Shown here: one piece after another, positions 10,601 to 22,900 of the stretch
Position numbering within the stretch: the first letter of the stretch is position 1
Layout: every line of letters begins with the position of its first letter
Origin: Setaria digitata
Lineage: Eukaryota; Nematoda; Chromadorea; Rhabditida; Setariidae
Length of the DNA: 38,890 bases
Direction: 5' to 3'
Assembly (NCBI GenBank): GCA_003640385.1
Contig: RCAB01000555.1
Location: 1-38,890 of the forward strand
The notes under the pieces: model-generated
What the model saw: the letters and a program-made list of their open reading frames with translations, nothing else
What the model was told of the DNA's origin: nothing
Database searches by the model: none
Made by a program: the position numbers and the translations under genes

Positions 10601-12818
10601 TGTCATTATGTGGATATTAGTGAGGATGGGAAGACTATCGTTGGATGTTGGTCAGTGAAACGCCGGCGAGACGAAGGATGGAGAGATGCATATGGTGCTC
10701 GACTTATTTGTTTTAAAGTTACAACTGATGTCTGTAATAGAAGGTATGTGTTTTTTGAGGTTTTTCATTACGTTATTATGGTTTGAAGATAATATAAGAT
10801 TTACCCGACTTACAACATCCGTATGGACGTTTGAGATGATTCAATGAAATATCTACTCTGGTTGTAGAAAATGTGGAAGTTCGACTAATTTTGGGCTAAA
10901 GATACGAAGCAGTACGTATGGAGCAAATTTGATGAAATCAAATTTGATGGATATATGTGTCGAGCCAGTAAACAACAATGTCACATGTGCACTGTATGTG
11001 ACAACACAGACCGTTGTTACTATGCATAATCGATTTTCAACCTTAAGCCGAGTGTGTATTGAACCAGTTGTCGAGTGTTCTGCAGTCAATGTAAGTATAC
11101 GATTAATTCTAGCTGAAATATGTTTACATGTGTTTTATATTAATTTACAGTTAAAGGAGATCAGTTAATTTGAATGGCACATTTCCTTTTAAGTTTTTAG
11201 GATTCTGCGGAATTGCATTTACCAACCTATAATATGAGGTGGACATGTCAAGAATATGTGCGTTCAATAGCTTTTAATAGAAGTCAAATGGAAATTGGAA
11301 TTGGTAAGTGTTTAAAAGCTTTAGGAAGAAAGATATCCTCTTCACTTTATCAGACTGATGAAAATGGAAAATTAAGCTAGAGCAGATAGTAATTTGCTCT
11401 TTCAAATTTATATATATCATCTTCAGGTTTGGAAAAAAATGCTTTGCTGCTGGATATTTCAACGGAACAAAGTATTCATATTGATAGCTGCAATAGAGGT
11501 GTTTTGAGTCTGGCTTTCAGTGTAGTATGTTTCTGCTCTCTGAATTCTTTTCTGAGTCAAATTTTCAGTTGTTCTAGTTGTCTGATGATGGAATGATTAC
11601 TGGGAGCTGATAAGCTCTGATTAAGCCTGCTGCGAAGCAGAACCTCCGGAAGTTTGCTTCGTTCTTTGTACTTACAGCTCTAGTAATTTAGGGACTGAAA
11701 TAACAAAAGTGATCCACACAAATCATCGTTATGGTATCTTTTACTAAGGGAATTTAGAAATACTGCTTTTATAATTTGTTAAAAATGGAGCAAAAGCAGA
11801 ATTGTGAATTATGTTTAACGATAGTTTACTATATATTACGCACATTTTATCGCAGAAGAACTGATATTATTGAATGAAAACAATCTTCCTTGCAGGAATG
11901 GATTATCTTGATTTATGTTCTGTAGCAATTAAATATGCTTAAAAATAGTTTAAATGAGATGAAGGATTTTAGGATGGGAATTTACTATTTATGGGTGTAA
12001 TGGGCAATAATGTAATTTGCTCGGATTTGCGAATGAATAATCGGAATATTGTTGCCAACTATGATGATGCAGGAAGTGTTGGTTGGTTGAAGACGTTACG
12101 CACAAAACCTTATATGCTCCTTACCGAAGATCATGTTGGAGTGGTTCGTTTTTACAGATTCCAAGTTTTTGAGTTATTTAGAAGTGTAAAAAGTGGCGCA
12201 GAATTGAATCTTTTTCTTAAGGAACTTTTATTATATTTGTTGTCTATCATATCTGGATTAATATGCATTTGGAAGCAATAATACACTCTTCCATGCATAA
12301 AGTTTGATCTTTTGAAAGGAATTCTGCTTTTTCATGGAAAATTTTTAGTATATTATTTATTTTAAGAACCTACCGTCTTTGAAAGCCGTGATTTCAGATA
12401 AAATTCTGGGATATTCGAATGTGTAAACCTCTCCTCAAAATTACAGATAATGTAAATCCCTATAACAAAACGCCGATGCATCTCGAAAAGGATGAACGAA
12501 TTCTTTTCTCAGGTCAGCTATATATTGAGCTATATATATATATATATTTGAACCCCACATTTGAAGAAGAAATTGCTGATTATTTTGAAAAGCTTCACTC
12601 GTAATGTGAGTTCAGTTTTAGCCACCTCTGATGGAATGACTCGAGCTTGGTCAACTTATGATGGGCAGAAGTTATGTGAGTTTCCGAGTCACGATCCGAG
12701 GAACAGTTCGCGGAAGCCGAAACTTGCTTATGCCTCTAACTGGGGTGGTTTCGCTGGTAATGCAGCTATTCTCATAGCTACTGGAAGTGACTTTCACGTT
12801 CATGAATTGATATTATGA
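7663..12818 (+). CDS. DCAF4/WDR21-like WD40 substrate receptor of CUL4-DDB1 ubiquitin ligase
   Basis: Likely presents substrates to the CUL4-DDB1 ubiquitin ligase. Exons supported by splice sites and phase: 7663-7727, 8593-8711, 9244-9322, 9665-9815, 9972-10151, 10571-10743, 10868-11090, 11201-11303, 11427-11521, 11973-12143, 12398-12512, 12616-12818. These give about 558 aa in one frame, somewhat longer than human DCAF4. The N-terminus is basic and probably disordered (KKKRKKNRSS). The family signature PGFAYDNVTKRYYKV lies near residue 117 and is followed by HNL, as in DCAF4. Weak WD40 blades fill the rest, including IKFWDIRMCKPLLKI with a WDxR box and GMTRAWSTYDGQKL. The protein ends with a short FHVHELIL-type strand. 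A further exon near 10180-10241 looks coding but does not fit the phase as read. The start ATG is the first that keeps phase with the next exons and is less certain than the rest. Confidence 0.82.
8005..8135. repeat. 65-bp tandem duplication split by an unknown base
   Basis: Positions 8005-8069 and 8071-8135 are the same 65 bases except for one A/G difference, and they flank a single n at 8070. The duplication lies in intron 1 of the DCAF4-like gene. A one-base gap between two identical ends strongly suggests a contig join in the assembly and not a biological repeat. Confidence 0.9.
10180..10241 (+). other. Possible extra DCAF4 exon with unresolved phase
   Basis: After a TTCTGCAG acceptor the frame reads YFHMVEEANVAEVLYKKETHR up to a good donor (CACAG|GTACAT). 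The composition is helical and fits the region of human DCAF4 after the R/K-rich helix. The exon is 62 nt, while the flanking exons (ending 10151, starting 10571) join in phase without it. An internal donor at 10216 would make it 36 nt and in frame. Confidence 0.4.
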
Positions 12819-13293
12819 TAATTTCATTTGGAACTGTAAATTTTTTATTCTGAACATCCTTATTATATTTTGATTACATTCAAAATGTCCGGTCCCGTGA
12901 TATGGAGCATTTCGGCAGTATGTTATATGTCACCATATGTTTGACATAGAATTCCCGCATATTACGCGTTAAATTACCAGTCAGTTTCATAAAAATTGTA
13001 AAATCCTCATTTAAGTCTTGCCAGGAAGGGGATTATTTATTTGTATTTTTTTCATATGTTCAAGTTCCGCAGGGGATTAAAATATTTCTTCAGAATTAAG
13101 TCGTGAGAAAATGCTATTGTTAAATCTCAGGAATGTAACTTTACAGCTGAATACAATTCATACAGCTAAGATTTCCTCATTGTTTTTTTATATTGTTGAT
13201 TTTTCTTGTTGTTTGTTATATCTTTGTGAATTCTAGGGGAAAAAAATTACCGGAACATAGTTCATTTACATTTTTCCAAGTAAATCATAAGTC

Positions 13294-13882
13294 ATGGATA
13301 GTTATAATCGGGAGCCATATCAAAACCATAGTCACTATGATATAATTTGGAAACAATTTGTTCAATGTCTAATTAGCAATGAGGATTTAAGCGGTGGGAG
13401 CGCGGCATTTGTTAGTCTTATTTATCACAAACTTTTGTAGTTTGCAGAACTTCGTAGTAAGTTCATCTTTTGAATTTTGTTTTTCGGAAAGAAGAGAAGT
13501 GAGTGCTCATTTCTGTAGAAAAGATGAAAAAAAAAAAAAAAAAAAAGAAGTACGAGAGTAATTCTAAAAATGAGGCAATTTATGGAGAATATCTGCTGGA
13601 TGACTTGGTCGCTGCGCTAGGAAGGGTGCCACAAAATCGAAAAATGAAAGGAAAGCTGTTCCAAAACAATACAAACTTCAGCTGCGGAGACTTGTTCTTA
13701 ATGTTCTTCTGGGAGGTATTTAATTAAAACTGCCTAATCAGCAAATAAAAAAATCTATGCTGAATAACCTGCTGGACAGTAAGGAACTGAAAATCATAAA
13801 TTTGGGAATGTATTCTGTAAAATTGACATGTGTTGAACATTATTTAGCTATCTTTTTCAAACTTTTGAAATGTCATCAATGA
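13294..13882 (+). other. Unassigned coding-like stretch, possibly a small or decayed gene
   Basis: A 48-codon frame at 13294-13440 begins MDSYNREPYQNHSHYD and continues IIWKQFVQCLISNEDL, a composition unlike random AT-rich frames. Further on, a frame from 13604 to 13882 stays open for 92 codons apart from one TAA at 13721. It contains a basic part (SKNERKAVPKQYKLQLRRL) and then KLPNQQIKKSMLNNLLDSK. I could not join the two parts with convincing splice sites, and I recognise no family. It may be an independent small gene, a decayed pseudogene, or chance. Confidence 0.2.
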
Positions 13883-14076
13883 GATGGAATTCTTAAATTT
13901 CTTTTCAGCTTTCTCATTTATATTGCTGGATTTTATAAATTTGCTTGCATATTTTTGATTTATTATCCAAATGCGTTAATTCATCTCTTCGAGAATCCTT
14001 CCAATAAATATTCAAATTATTGCTAAAGATTAAATGAAACAGAAAGATTATTGTTTTGAAAATTATTTTTCAAAAG

Positions 14077-14116
14077 AGGAGGAGGAGGAGAAAAAGAAGG
14101 AGAGGAAGAGAGAGAA
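14077..14116 (+). repeat. Purine tract (GAGGAGGAG / GGAGAGG)
   Basis: An almost pure A/G stretch upstream of the PLBD gene. It may be a simple low-complexity sequence or part of the promoter. Confidence 0.6.
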
Positions 14117-14276
14117 TTTTCATGAACAGTAAAAAAAAGAAAGTGATTGGGTGAGAAAGATAGTGAAAAAGATAGGCTAGGATAGATTGATGAGTTGTGT
14201 AATTAATTAGAATGATATTTTTGCATTAACAGAAAGGCAGATTCTCTAGCTAGTTCTGTTGTGAGCAGTTGCTACT

Positions 14277-17200
14277 ATGTTACATTCTACCAGGCTTTGC
14301 TTATTAGTTTTCTTTTTTCTACAATTAACACAGTCATTATTTATACTTAAACGACGTAACTTTATTGCACGACGTCATCGTAATGACAGTAACAGACTGG
14401 ACAATTTTACATCATCATCATCGAATTATCAACGACATGTAAACTATTGATATCATTACTTATCATTTCCTGTTTATCAGTGATAATTTTTAACAATAAT
14501 GTAAACAACTCGTATTTGCTCTATTTACAGACTAGTGTTAGTAATTTTACAAAAATATACATGATACATATTAATATAAAGGATTAAAAGATAACTTATC
14601 ATAATGCTTGTTCCTTCCTTTGTTTTTCAAAAAAAAAAAAAATTTTTTTCAACCAGCTTATATTATAATAGTTTAGATGGATATTCCGGTTCATGCTTCA
14701 CTAAATTTTAACAACTCTCCTCAGGATAGCAGCTATTATGAATATCTAAGCGCATGCCGTGGAAAGAACAGTAATATTTTACATACAAATAGCGGTAAGG
14801 AATGCCGGAACGGTAATCAGGTTGCATTAGGGCGGTTTCGAAATGCTGTAAATGAAACCGGGTAAATGTTTGTTTGAAAATTTTTATAATCAAATTGAAT
14901 GAATGGAAACGAATTACTATTAAATATAAAATATTTTTTCATGAAAAGAAAAAGAATATATAATCATGTTAATTGTTTAATTCAAAATTTTGATTTTAAA
15001 TTCTACCATAGATGAAAATCAAAATTCCATCATAAAATGAATTCATTATTTGCAAAGAAAAAAAATAAATGAAGAAAATAGCAAATTTTGAACGCTTTTA
15101 CAGTGCCTAAAAAATATGATTATTCATTGGTTAATTTTGATTCGTTCCACTTTTCCATGATTGAAAATTTAAATCTCATTGTAAATGAAATTACAAATAA
15201 TACTTCTAATATATTTAAAAATAATGCTAGTAATATATTTAGTGATGACAGCAATAATGTATTTAATTACTGATAGTATATTTAATATACATTAATGAGA
15301 TTTAATAAAAAAAAAAAAAAACTAATTTGATATCTTTTCATTTGTTTCAGTTGGGGTATCTTAGAAGTGGAAACATTTGATGGAAACGATGAGATTACTC
15401 AAGCATTTGCTGCGGGGCTTCTTGAAGGCAAATTTATTTCTGCTATTAATTATGCATGAGAAAAATGTACAGTAGTATGAGGGAAAAGAAAAATGTTCGT
15501 AAATCCAAAAATTTTGTGATAAAGTTGTTTTTTTTTCTTTTACTGGCTAAAAAAAAATTTGAGAATAAAAAGTTTTTCAATTAATTTCTTTATCAGTTCT
15601 GAAATTTTTGTCCAATAAAGAATAAGAATCATTTTTTTGATCAATTTTCTTATATCATTTTGAATTAGTTCTTAATAATATGATAATCAGTAATGAAAGT
15701 GGATTTTCAAGGTATTTTAACACGACAACTGATACATTATCATTTTCGTAACACAATGGAAGATATGTGTGGTAGAAAACGAAACTTTTGCAAAAATCTC
15801 TTTTACTTCTTAAACGAAAATCTGAATTGGATCAAATGGATGATAAATAAAAAAACAGAAATGGACATTTACTGGAAACAGGTTAATAATTTGAAAAAAT
15901 CAAGCCCTATCATATCTTATCAGAATTCCAGCCCTAAAGCTATCTTCATTCATGCTCTTATATCTTACCAATTATATTACTTCTTATATGCCACTTACTT
16001 GGCACATTTTTCTCCATCTACCTGTTGCTTGAGTAATTTTGATTTAACAAATGTACACTCTTGAAAATTCTTCCCTTCATGATGATTTCTTTGAAGTGAT
16101 GCTAAAACGATCAACTTATTTTGATGAACACTAATTGACTATGCATAAGAATTATTAAGTAATAGAAATAATGATTTAGTTAAAATGTCATTTAAAATAT
16201 TATATAAGGAACACTTATAAGTTGAGCAAGTCATAAGCTTTATATTGAATGTTTTGCAATATTTTTTAGCATTTATTATGCAATATCTATTATTTAGATT
16301 CAAAGTTGTCTTTTCCTTTTTAAAAATTAGATAACGATTTGTGTAAAGTATAAAATGTTTTAAGTTATAATTCTTCCTTTCTTTTTTGATTATTGTTACA
16401 TTACAGGTGAATCTAACATTCGCCCAACTAACAGGAATAAATTATGGATATTCGAAAAAAGCATCTAGAATGTATAAACCAATCATTTCCTTTCAACTAA
16501 CTCCAATTTAGTAAGTTTTAATTAAACTAGTTTATGGAAATTGCATAATAGAATAGTATTACTGAAAATTATTAGTTGATAAAAAAAAATATTTGAATAC
16601 GATGATTTTACCGGGAATTATTTTGAATTTATAATAATGAATAAACAGTTGCAAATGATTTGGTGCTTCAAAATTAAATTTTTCAATTTTCTCCCTTCTC
16701 ACTCTTTCATTTCTTTCATCTTTTACTATCTTTCGAAATTGGCAACGCACCATCATTCTGAAAATTTATTTAATATTTCTAAAAACATTTTTCCATGCAG
16801 CTTTTCTTATTTGAAAAAAAAGGCTTAATGGAAGTTTTTGTGAAATATTGTAAAAGTGGAGCTTTTCTTTTTTCTTTTTTTTAAAGTTTTAAGGGAAATC
16901 TAACTTTCAATAGTGATAATTTTTCTAGCATGATTCATCTTGCTGGTGAACTCATTGATTTGGGAAATATGTTTGGCAACAATGAAACGAATGCTGGACA
17001 TTGTTCCGGATTGGTAAAACTGGCACCTGATAATGCCGATCTATTTGTTGCTCACGTCACCATGTCAGGTTACGAAACAATGAACCGAATTTTGAAATTC
17101 TACAAATTTGCATTTGGTAATTACTGTTGCTACAAAACTTGCTGTTTTTTTTTCTTAGTTAATTTCTCTTAGGACGAACATTCAAATTATTGGCAACAGA

Positions 17201-19486
17201 ATAGATGGTGAAATTTAGCATTTTTTTTTTTCTTGGGAAATTCCCACACATAATGCAACAGATTTGAAAGTGTCCCAACGTATTTGACGCGGAATTTACA
17301 CTAGCTAAAGTCTCTAACTCATTAATTTCGTTAGAAATGGATGTAATATTTAAATTATTATCATAAATCGTAAATTACAATATCAATTACATATGTAATT
17401 GTTACATTTACATATTTAAGTCATATTATGCAGCTAAAGAAAATGTAAGGAAAGAAATTAGAAAATTTTACAAGATTTAACTTATTCTTTTTTTCTACAG
17501 ATAAGCAGAAAGTGCCAGGTTATGCAACATCATTCTCCTCATATCCTGGATCAATAGCCTCGTTGGATGATTTCCTTCTTTCAAGCTCTGGCCTGGTATT
17601 TATATTTTCCCGCTGTTTCATGCGTAGCAAAAATGTCACGTTTTAAGTATAACACAAATTCCACGTTTCATTCATGCTTAGCGCAAATTAACATTTAAAA
17701 CACATCGCAAGTATCATCATGCTTCACGTACAGCACCAATGTCACGGCTATCATTACACTTCAGGCCATAATTGAAACTACAAATGCTATATTTAATTAT
17801 TCGTTATATGATGCTGTTAAAGCTGTTGGACAATTACATTGTTGGATTCGTAGTATTATTGCCACACGACTTGCAAAGTTTGCTTTTTCCATTCTTTTTT
17901 CTGTCACAATAATCATCATTTCATAGAAATCCATCTATATTCCACCTGCCTTATTTTGCTCTAGTCTTTTTTCTTTCCTCTCAAGTTACTGAATATTCTC
18001 AGTAGAATTAACTTAATTAAAAAGAGAGAACATCTATCACTTAAATGTTAAATATTTCCTTCAGTTCTTAAAAACCAAGTAAATTAAATTTATTTTTTAT
18101 TTAGCACTGCAAAACAATGGATAACAATATTTGCACGGTATAATTCGGGTACGTACAACAATCAGTGGAGTGTAGTCGATTATAAATTATTTGAGCCGAA
18201 GAAGGAACTTCCATCCAAAAATATTCTATGGGTTTTGGAGCAAGCACCGTTATGTATTACTGAATGATTCATATTTAAAAAAAAAAACTCTCTAATTTCC
18301 TTTTTAATTTAATCTATAAAATTCTTTTCTTTTGAATAGACAGTCAATATCTGTCACATATTCCGTCTAGAACTAATTCTAATAGCTCATAATTGATTCA
18401 TCCATCGAAAAAAATTTTTTTTAAATAATAATTTAAAAAAAGAGGAAAAAAATACTTAATGATTTAATGAAATATTTAGTGGCATGGTAGTGGCACATGA
18501 TATGACGTGGTTCTTGAAGAATTTCACATATTGGCCAAGTTACAATATTCCATATTTTAAAACGATAAGTGAAATAACAGGTTTCAAGCAGAAGGGTCAA
18601 TTATTGGATTGGTATAAATGGGGAAATTCCCCACGTGCCAAAATTTTCCATCGTGATCAGCACAAAGTTATCGATATGGACAGTTTGCAAAAGTTGATGA
18701 GGTAGCAAAAAGAAAAAAAATTTGTCGAATTTTCTAAGAAACAAAAATCGAACTCATAAAAGCGGCCTAATATTTATTTCTTTTTCAGGTACAATAATTA
18801 TAAATACGACAATTTAAGTAGATGCAAATGTACACCACCATATTCAGCGGAAGCAAGTATATCTACACGTGGTGACCTGAATCCAGTTAATGGTACATAT
18901 GAAATTGAACAAATGGGTCATCGAAATCACGGTGCTATAGATTATAAGGTAATTGAAATTTAATTCAATCTAGAAATTGTCTAGATTCATTGATGCTTCT
19001 TTAGCAATCATTCACTTGTCTTTATCTTTTCTTAACACTTTTATTTTAATGAGATAATTTTTTTAACAATTCTTTTCGAGAAAAATGATTTCTATCCTTT
19101 GCTGTTGTTGTTATTGTGATTTGATTATTCCAAATATGCTTTTTGCTATTTGAAACTTATCTAAGAACAAATTTTAGGGAACAAATCATGAACTAATCAA
19201 AAATCTTCGTTTCAAAGCATGGGGTGGACCAACTTACGATCCTCTTCCTGTTTTTAGGTAATGCAATTTTCCAGATGTAATAGACCTTCGGTAATTCATA
19301 TAATATCTTAACTCAAACAAATAAATAAATGACAGTAATAGAAAAAATCTTATAAGTGATTCTGCTATGCAAAAATATTTTTCTTCTAGCTGGGCTACAA
19401 CAGATATTACGGCGAAGCATTATGGCCAACCAGAAGTTTGGCAGTTCAAAGAAATGGAAACGCAATGGGAAGGTGTCCTCCCATAA
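14277..19486 (+). CDS. Phospholipase B-like protein (PLBD1/PLBD2 family), lysosomal or secreted
   Basis: Member of the Ntn-hydrolase-fold family of animal lysosomal PLBD1/2. Amidase or phospholipase activity is known for some members; the substrate here is unknown. Thirteen exons join in phase: 14277-14438, 14677-14861, 15351-15427, 15712-15881, 16407-16510, 16929-17116, 17501-17595, 17765-17877, 18105-18248, 18480-18701, 18789-18948, 19178-19257, 19390-19486. The product is 598 aa, close to human PLBD2. Exon 1 encodes a signal peptide (MLHSTRLCLLVFFFLQLTQS). Family blocks include GWGILEVETFDG, FAAGLLEG, NAGHCSGLVKL, GQLHCWIRSIIATRLA, SGTYNNQWSVVDYK, LWVLEQAPGMVVAHD, SPRAKIFHRDQ, LMRYNNYKYD and GQPEVWQF. 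Cys258 in GHCSGL matches the N-terminal nucleophile exposed by autocleavage (Cys249 in the mouse protein). Several NxT/S sites fit a glycosylated secretory-pathway protein. Intron 3 uses a GC donor. Confidence 0.93.
15428..15711 (+). other. GC-AG intron in the PLBD gene
   Basis: Exon 3 reads LLEG and must end at GAAG|GCAAAT (15427/15428). No GT donor occurs before the in-frame TGA at about 15460. The next family block (ILTRQLIHYHFRNT) starts after TTTTCAAG at 15712. Joining these gives GAA GGT ATT, which preserves the frame and the family alignment. Confidence 0.85.
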
Positions 19487-19992
19487 ATTTATACAAAAAA
19501 AAAAAAAAAAAAAACAAATAAAAGGTTCGTCCTTATGTTCTAAAATCCAGGTGAAAGATACACCAGAAATTTAGATTGCTAAAAAGCTAGAAGCTAAATG
19601 TCACTTCAAGTCCCTTGAACTACTTTTCCCTTTGTCCAGAAAGTATGATTTAACTAACCGTCTTCAGTTTTAAGCTACACTCATGGTTACTTTTCATCTT
19701 TAACCTTTTCACTGTTAAAGTGTTTTTTTTTTCAGAGCCAAAAATAAATGTTTTACAATTGAAATTCTCATTAAAAAAAAAAGAAAAAAAAACAAGGGAA
19801 AAAATCGAGAAACTAGTATAATGATTTATTAATGAAAAGAATATAACTAATAGACTAGTAGACTAAAATGCATATTGCACATTGCCATTTGGTGAAAAAC
19901 ATTTAACCGAATGAGTATCAACGAAAAAATGAGGAATGGAAAGACTTAACAATACCAAAAAATTCAAAAATATAAACAAATTATGAACACAC
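19487..19992. other. Convergent intergenic region with shared 3' ends
   Basis: About 0.5 kb between the stop codons of the PLBD gene (plus) and the SMCR8-like gene (minus). It contains A homopolymers, an AATAAA at 19517-19522 on the plus strand and an AATAAA on the minus strand near 19826-19831. No gene is seen. Confidence 0.6.
19517..19522 (+). terminator. Polyadenylation signal AATAAA for the PLBD gene
   Basis: Canonical AATAAA about 30 bases after the PLBD stop codon. It directly follows an A homopolymer. The position fits a short nematode 3'UTR. Confidence 0.5.
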
Positions 19993-22900
19993 TCAAATTT
20001 TAACAGCGATCATTCCCAAGCTTCCCTCCTTTTTCATCTTTTCTTTCATTCCACCATATTTCAGGATATCAATTTCAGCCAATAAATTAATGATTATTTT
20101 AAAGTCATCCTCTTCTATTTGTAACTGCTGCCGTAATTCATTTAAGCTACTATATTTGGCTAAATAGATCAGTGAACATAAATCGGTCAACTGCGCCATA
20201 ATATATTGGATCAGTGCATAATCGGTTGGGAATGAATCACTTCGTTTCGATGATAAGAAGTTCAGCAATTTACCTAAAAATAATGGTACCTAACTAACAG
20301 GAAATTATCAACTACCCCAACTTAGAGTATATGAAAAAACAAATCCATTATATGCTCAAATGATAAGATTTAATTACCCAAAAGAAGAAACTGATACCTT
20401 TATAATTCCTACACTTAAGCCATCTACCTTCAACATCGTATACACATAACATTGGGTCATTTGCATCGGTTACTGTTGTTTTATAAGGTACACTTTCTCC
20501 AAACAACTGACAATCATCAATGCTAAAAATTCATTCAGTTTCTAGAAAAAAGAAACATATAAACAGGAAACAAGAAATATTTGTCACTATACTTTTTCTC
20601 TGCTTCACACATTTAATGAGTAAATTGTATTATCTAGTCTTAAATTAGAGAAAAAATTTTCTAATCTTTCTCACACATTCTGAAATTCTCATTTTGATGA
20701 TGAAAAAAAAATATCAAACCTGCTACGAAATCAGGAAAGTTCAGTCAAAAGAATTCAAAGCATTTGATAAAATCCGTAATGTTTCTCATGTTTGGGATAA
20801 TGATCATAGTTACCAGACTTTAAAACGATATTAAAATGATATGGTAATCAGAAATACAAAGATAAAATGAACAGCAGTACTTACTTTTCACGTGCCCTCT
20901 TCCACAGTGCATTTTGCCTTTGCATGCAAACTCGTACTAAATTCAACTTTTTAAGTAAGTCCTTCCCTAAACTTTGCCGTTCCTCTACCGACCAAAGCGC
21001 TAATTTTTCACCGCTCAAGAGAGCAAATAAAATCTGGAAACGTGAATTCTGCACTAAAATTCGAAATAAAAAAAATTCTAGTGTAAAAAATTTCGTTAAA
21101 AATCAAAAATTTTTGAAAATTAAATCTAACATTGCCATTTTTAGAAAACCAAAAGTTCTAGAAATTTTTCCTTTCTACCAATATAATCCTGAAAATTCGC
21201 CGACTTTTAAATCACGCAAAATTTTCGTACTATCTTTTCTGAGTGATAATTACTATTATTATCTGAATTATTATCTTGCCTTGTCTAAACCCTCCACAAT
21301 AGTGGTTAAATTTCTTGTATAATCATTTTCATCCAACAGGTTCCTGGAACAGTACCTGCAAAGAATCGAAATGAAGTTCAGCGATTTAGGAAATTTAAGT
21401 CTAATATAATGTAACGAAATATAAGGAAATTTTTTCGTTTTTTTTTTGAAAACCCTTAGCATATTTTATAAAGAAATCTAAGAAAAACAATCAATTATTT
21501 CCAATTAAATATTTGTTATGAACTATGCTTAGGACTAACATCGAAGATATAGCACCATTATCATCGTCATCTAAAATATGATTATTGCAGTCCTTCAATT
21601 TTAAAACTGGTGTAGCAGCACAAAATAACGTTCCGGCTTTATGCGGTTTAGCGACTTTCACAAATTTTTCATACACTTTTGGAAGTGCACTGATGAATCC
21701 ATCATATGCCTAAAAGTTTATAAAAACAAGCTCATTACTTTTATGAATAAACTATGCTCATCCATCTTCAATTCGCCTTAAAATAGTCGGAATTCAATTC
21801 TTTTCCTTTCTTTCAAATCTTCTGTAAATGTTGGCAGCCGAATATTCAATTTACGGGCTGCCATTTTTACTAAAAAAAAAGTGTTATGTTAATTAACTGA
21901 GTCAGCTCCCTAAAATTTTCGAATTAATCTTGGATGTGAACAATATCGGTATTTTCTACTAATATATTCAACATATTTGAAATTTCGCAGTTTAACAATT
22001 TCAATAGATTTACAGTACAAAATCAATGCTTTATTAAACTATACTGATCGGAATTTTTGAATAGAAATGTAAAATTGGTTGAAAAAAGAATAAACTAACA
22101 CATGGTGTTAAGAACTTCATTTCCTGCAATGATGGCAGTGGGTCACCAAGAAAGTGTTCCAAAATACTGACATCATTACTTATTGGTTCATGTCCACTAC
22201 AGTGCACAGTGTTTTGCAACGCCTTTTGTACTGTAACATTTTCAAATCGTCGTAGTATGCGTTTTGCCTGTAGATTGAATATATTAATGAATAAAAAATG
22301 AATAAATAAATAAAAAACTGAATGAAAATTTGTCACATTTTATTGAGTCGAAGGTGAGCTAAACGTTTTGTAAAAATTTTTTTATTCTTTAACTTGTAGT
22401 AGAATTTCCAGATAATATTTGGCTTCCAAACTAGACAGCAAAGGTCTTATTCTCTAGATCATTACTGAAAAAAGAACTTTCAGAAGTGAAATGAAATTTA
22501 ATATTTCAGAAAAGAAAAAAAGTGCTTTATTACAGGGAATTTATAACATAAGAGATAACTACTATCACTGAAGCAATTTAATGAAAACGAAGAGAAGGAT
22601 TTTATTACAAGGTTTTTTTTAAACAATTATTTTTAAGGGAATAAAAACAAAGATGGCGCTGAAGATAGCGATAAAAATAAAAGAAAAGATCATTTTAAAG
22701 ATAAGAAAGAGAAGTGCAAAAAGCAAAGATAAATTACACGATAAGTACAAAAAATGAAGATAACAAAGATGGACAAGCTTTTTATCGCTTTCTTCATCAA
22801 TTTTGCGACTGATACAAAGTGTTTATGAGATAGAAAAAAGTCGGAGAAGGGGGAACATTGTTTATAAGCACTTGCGCAAATAAATTTGTAAATCATATAA

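Larger units (their letters stand above)
12819..14276. other. Intergenic region between DCAF4-like and PLBD genes
   Basis: Mostly AT-rich noncoding sequence. It holds a 48-aa open frame at 13294-13440, a second coding-like frame at 13604-13882 and a purine tract (about 14077-14116). No recognised family. Confidence 0.45.

Noticed and set aside
21266..21280. A strong-looking GC donor (GACAAG|GCAAGA) at the end of an SMCR8 exon
   Set aside because: It leaves phase 0, while the next exon (TGCAGAATTC...) needs phase 1. The GT donor at 21290 fits and keeps the frame.
20867..21322. A 151-codon plus-strand open frame
   Set aside because: It is the antisense of SMCR8 exons 21053-20885 and 21355-21291 plus the intron between them. 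The minus-strand reading matches a conserved family.
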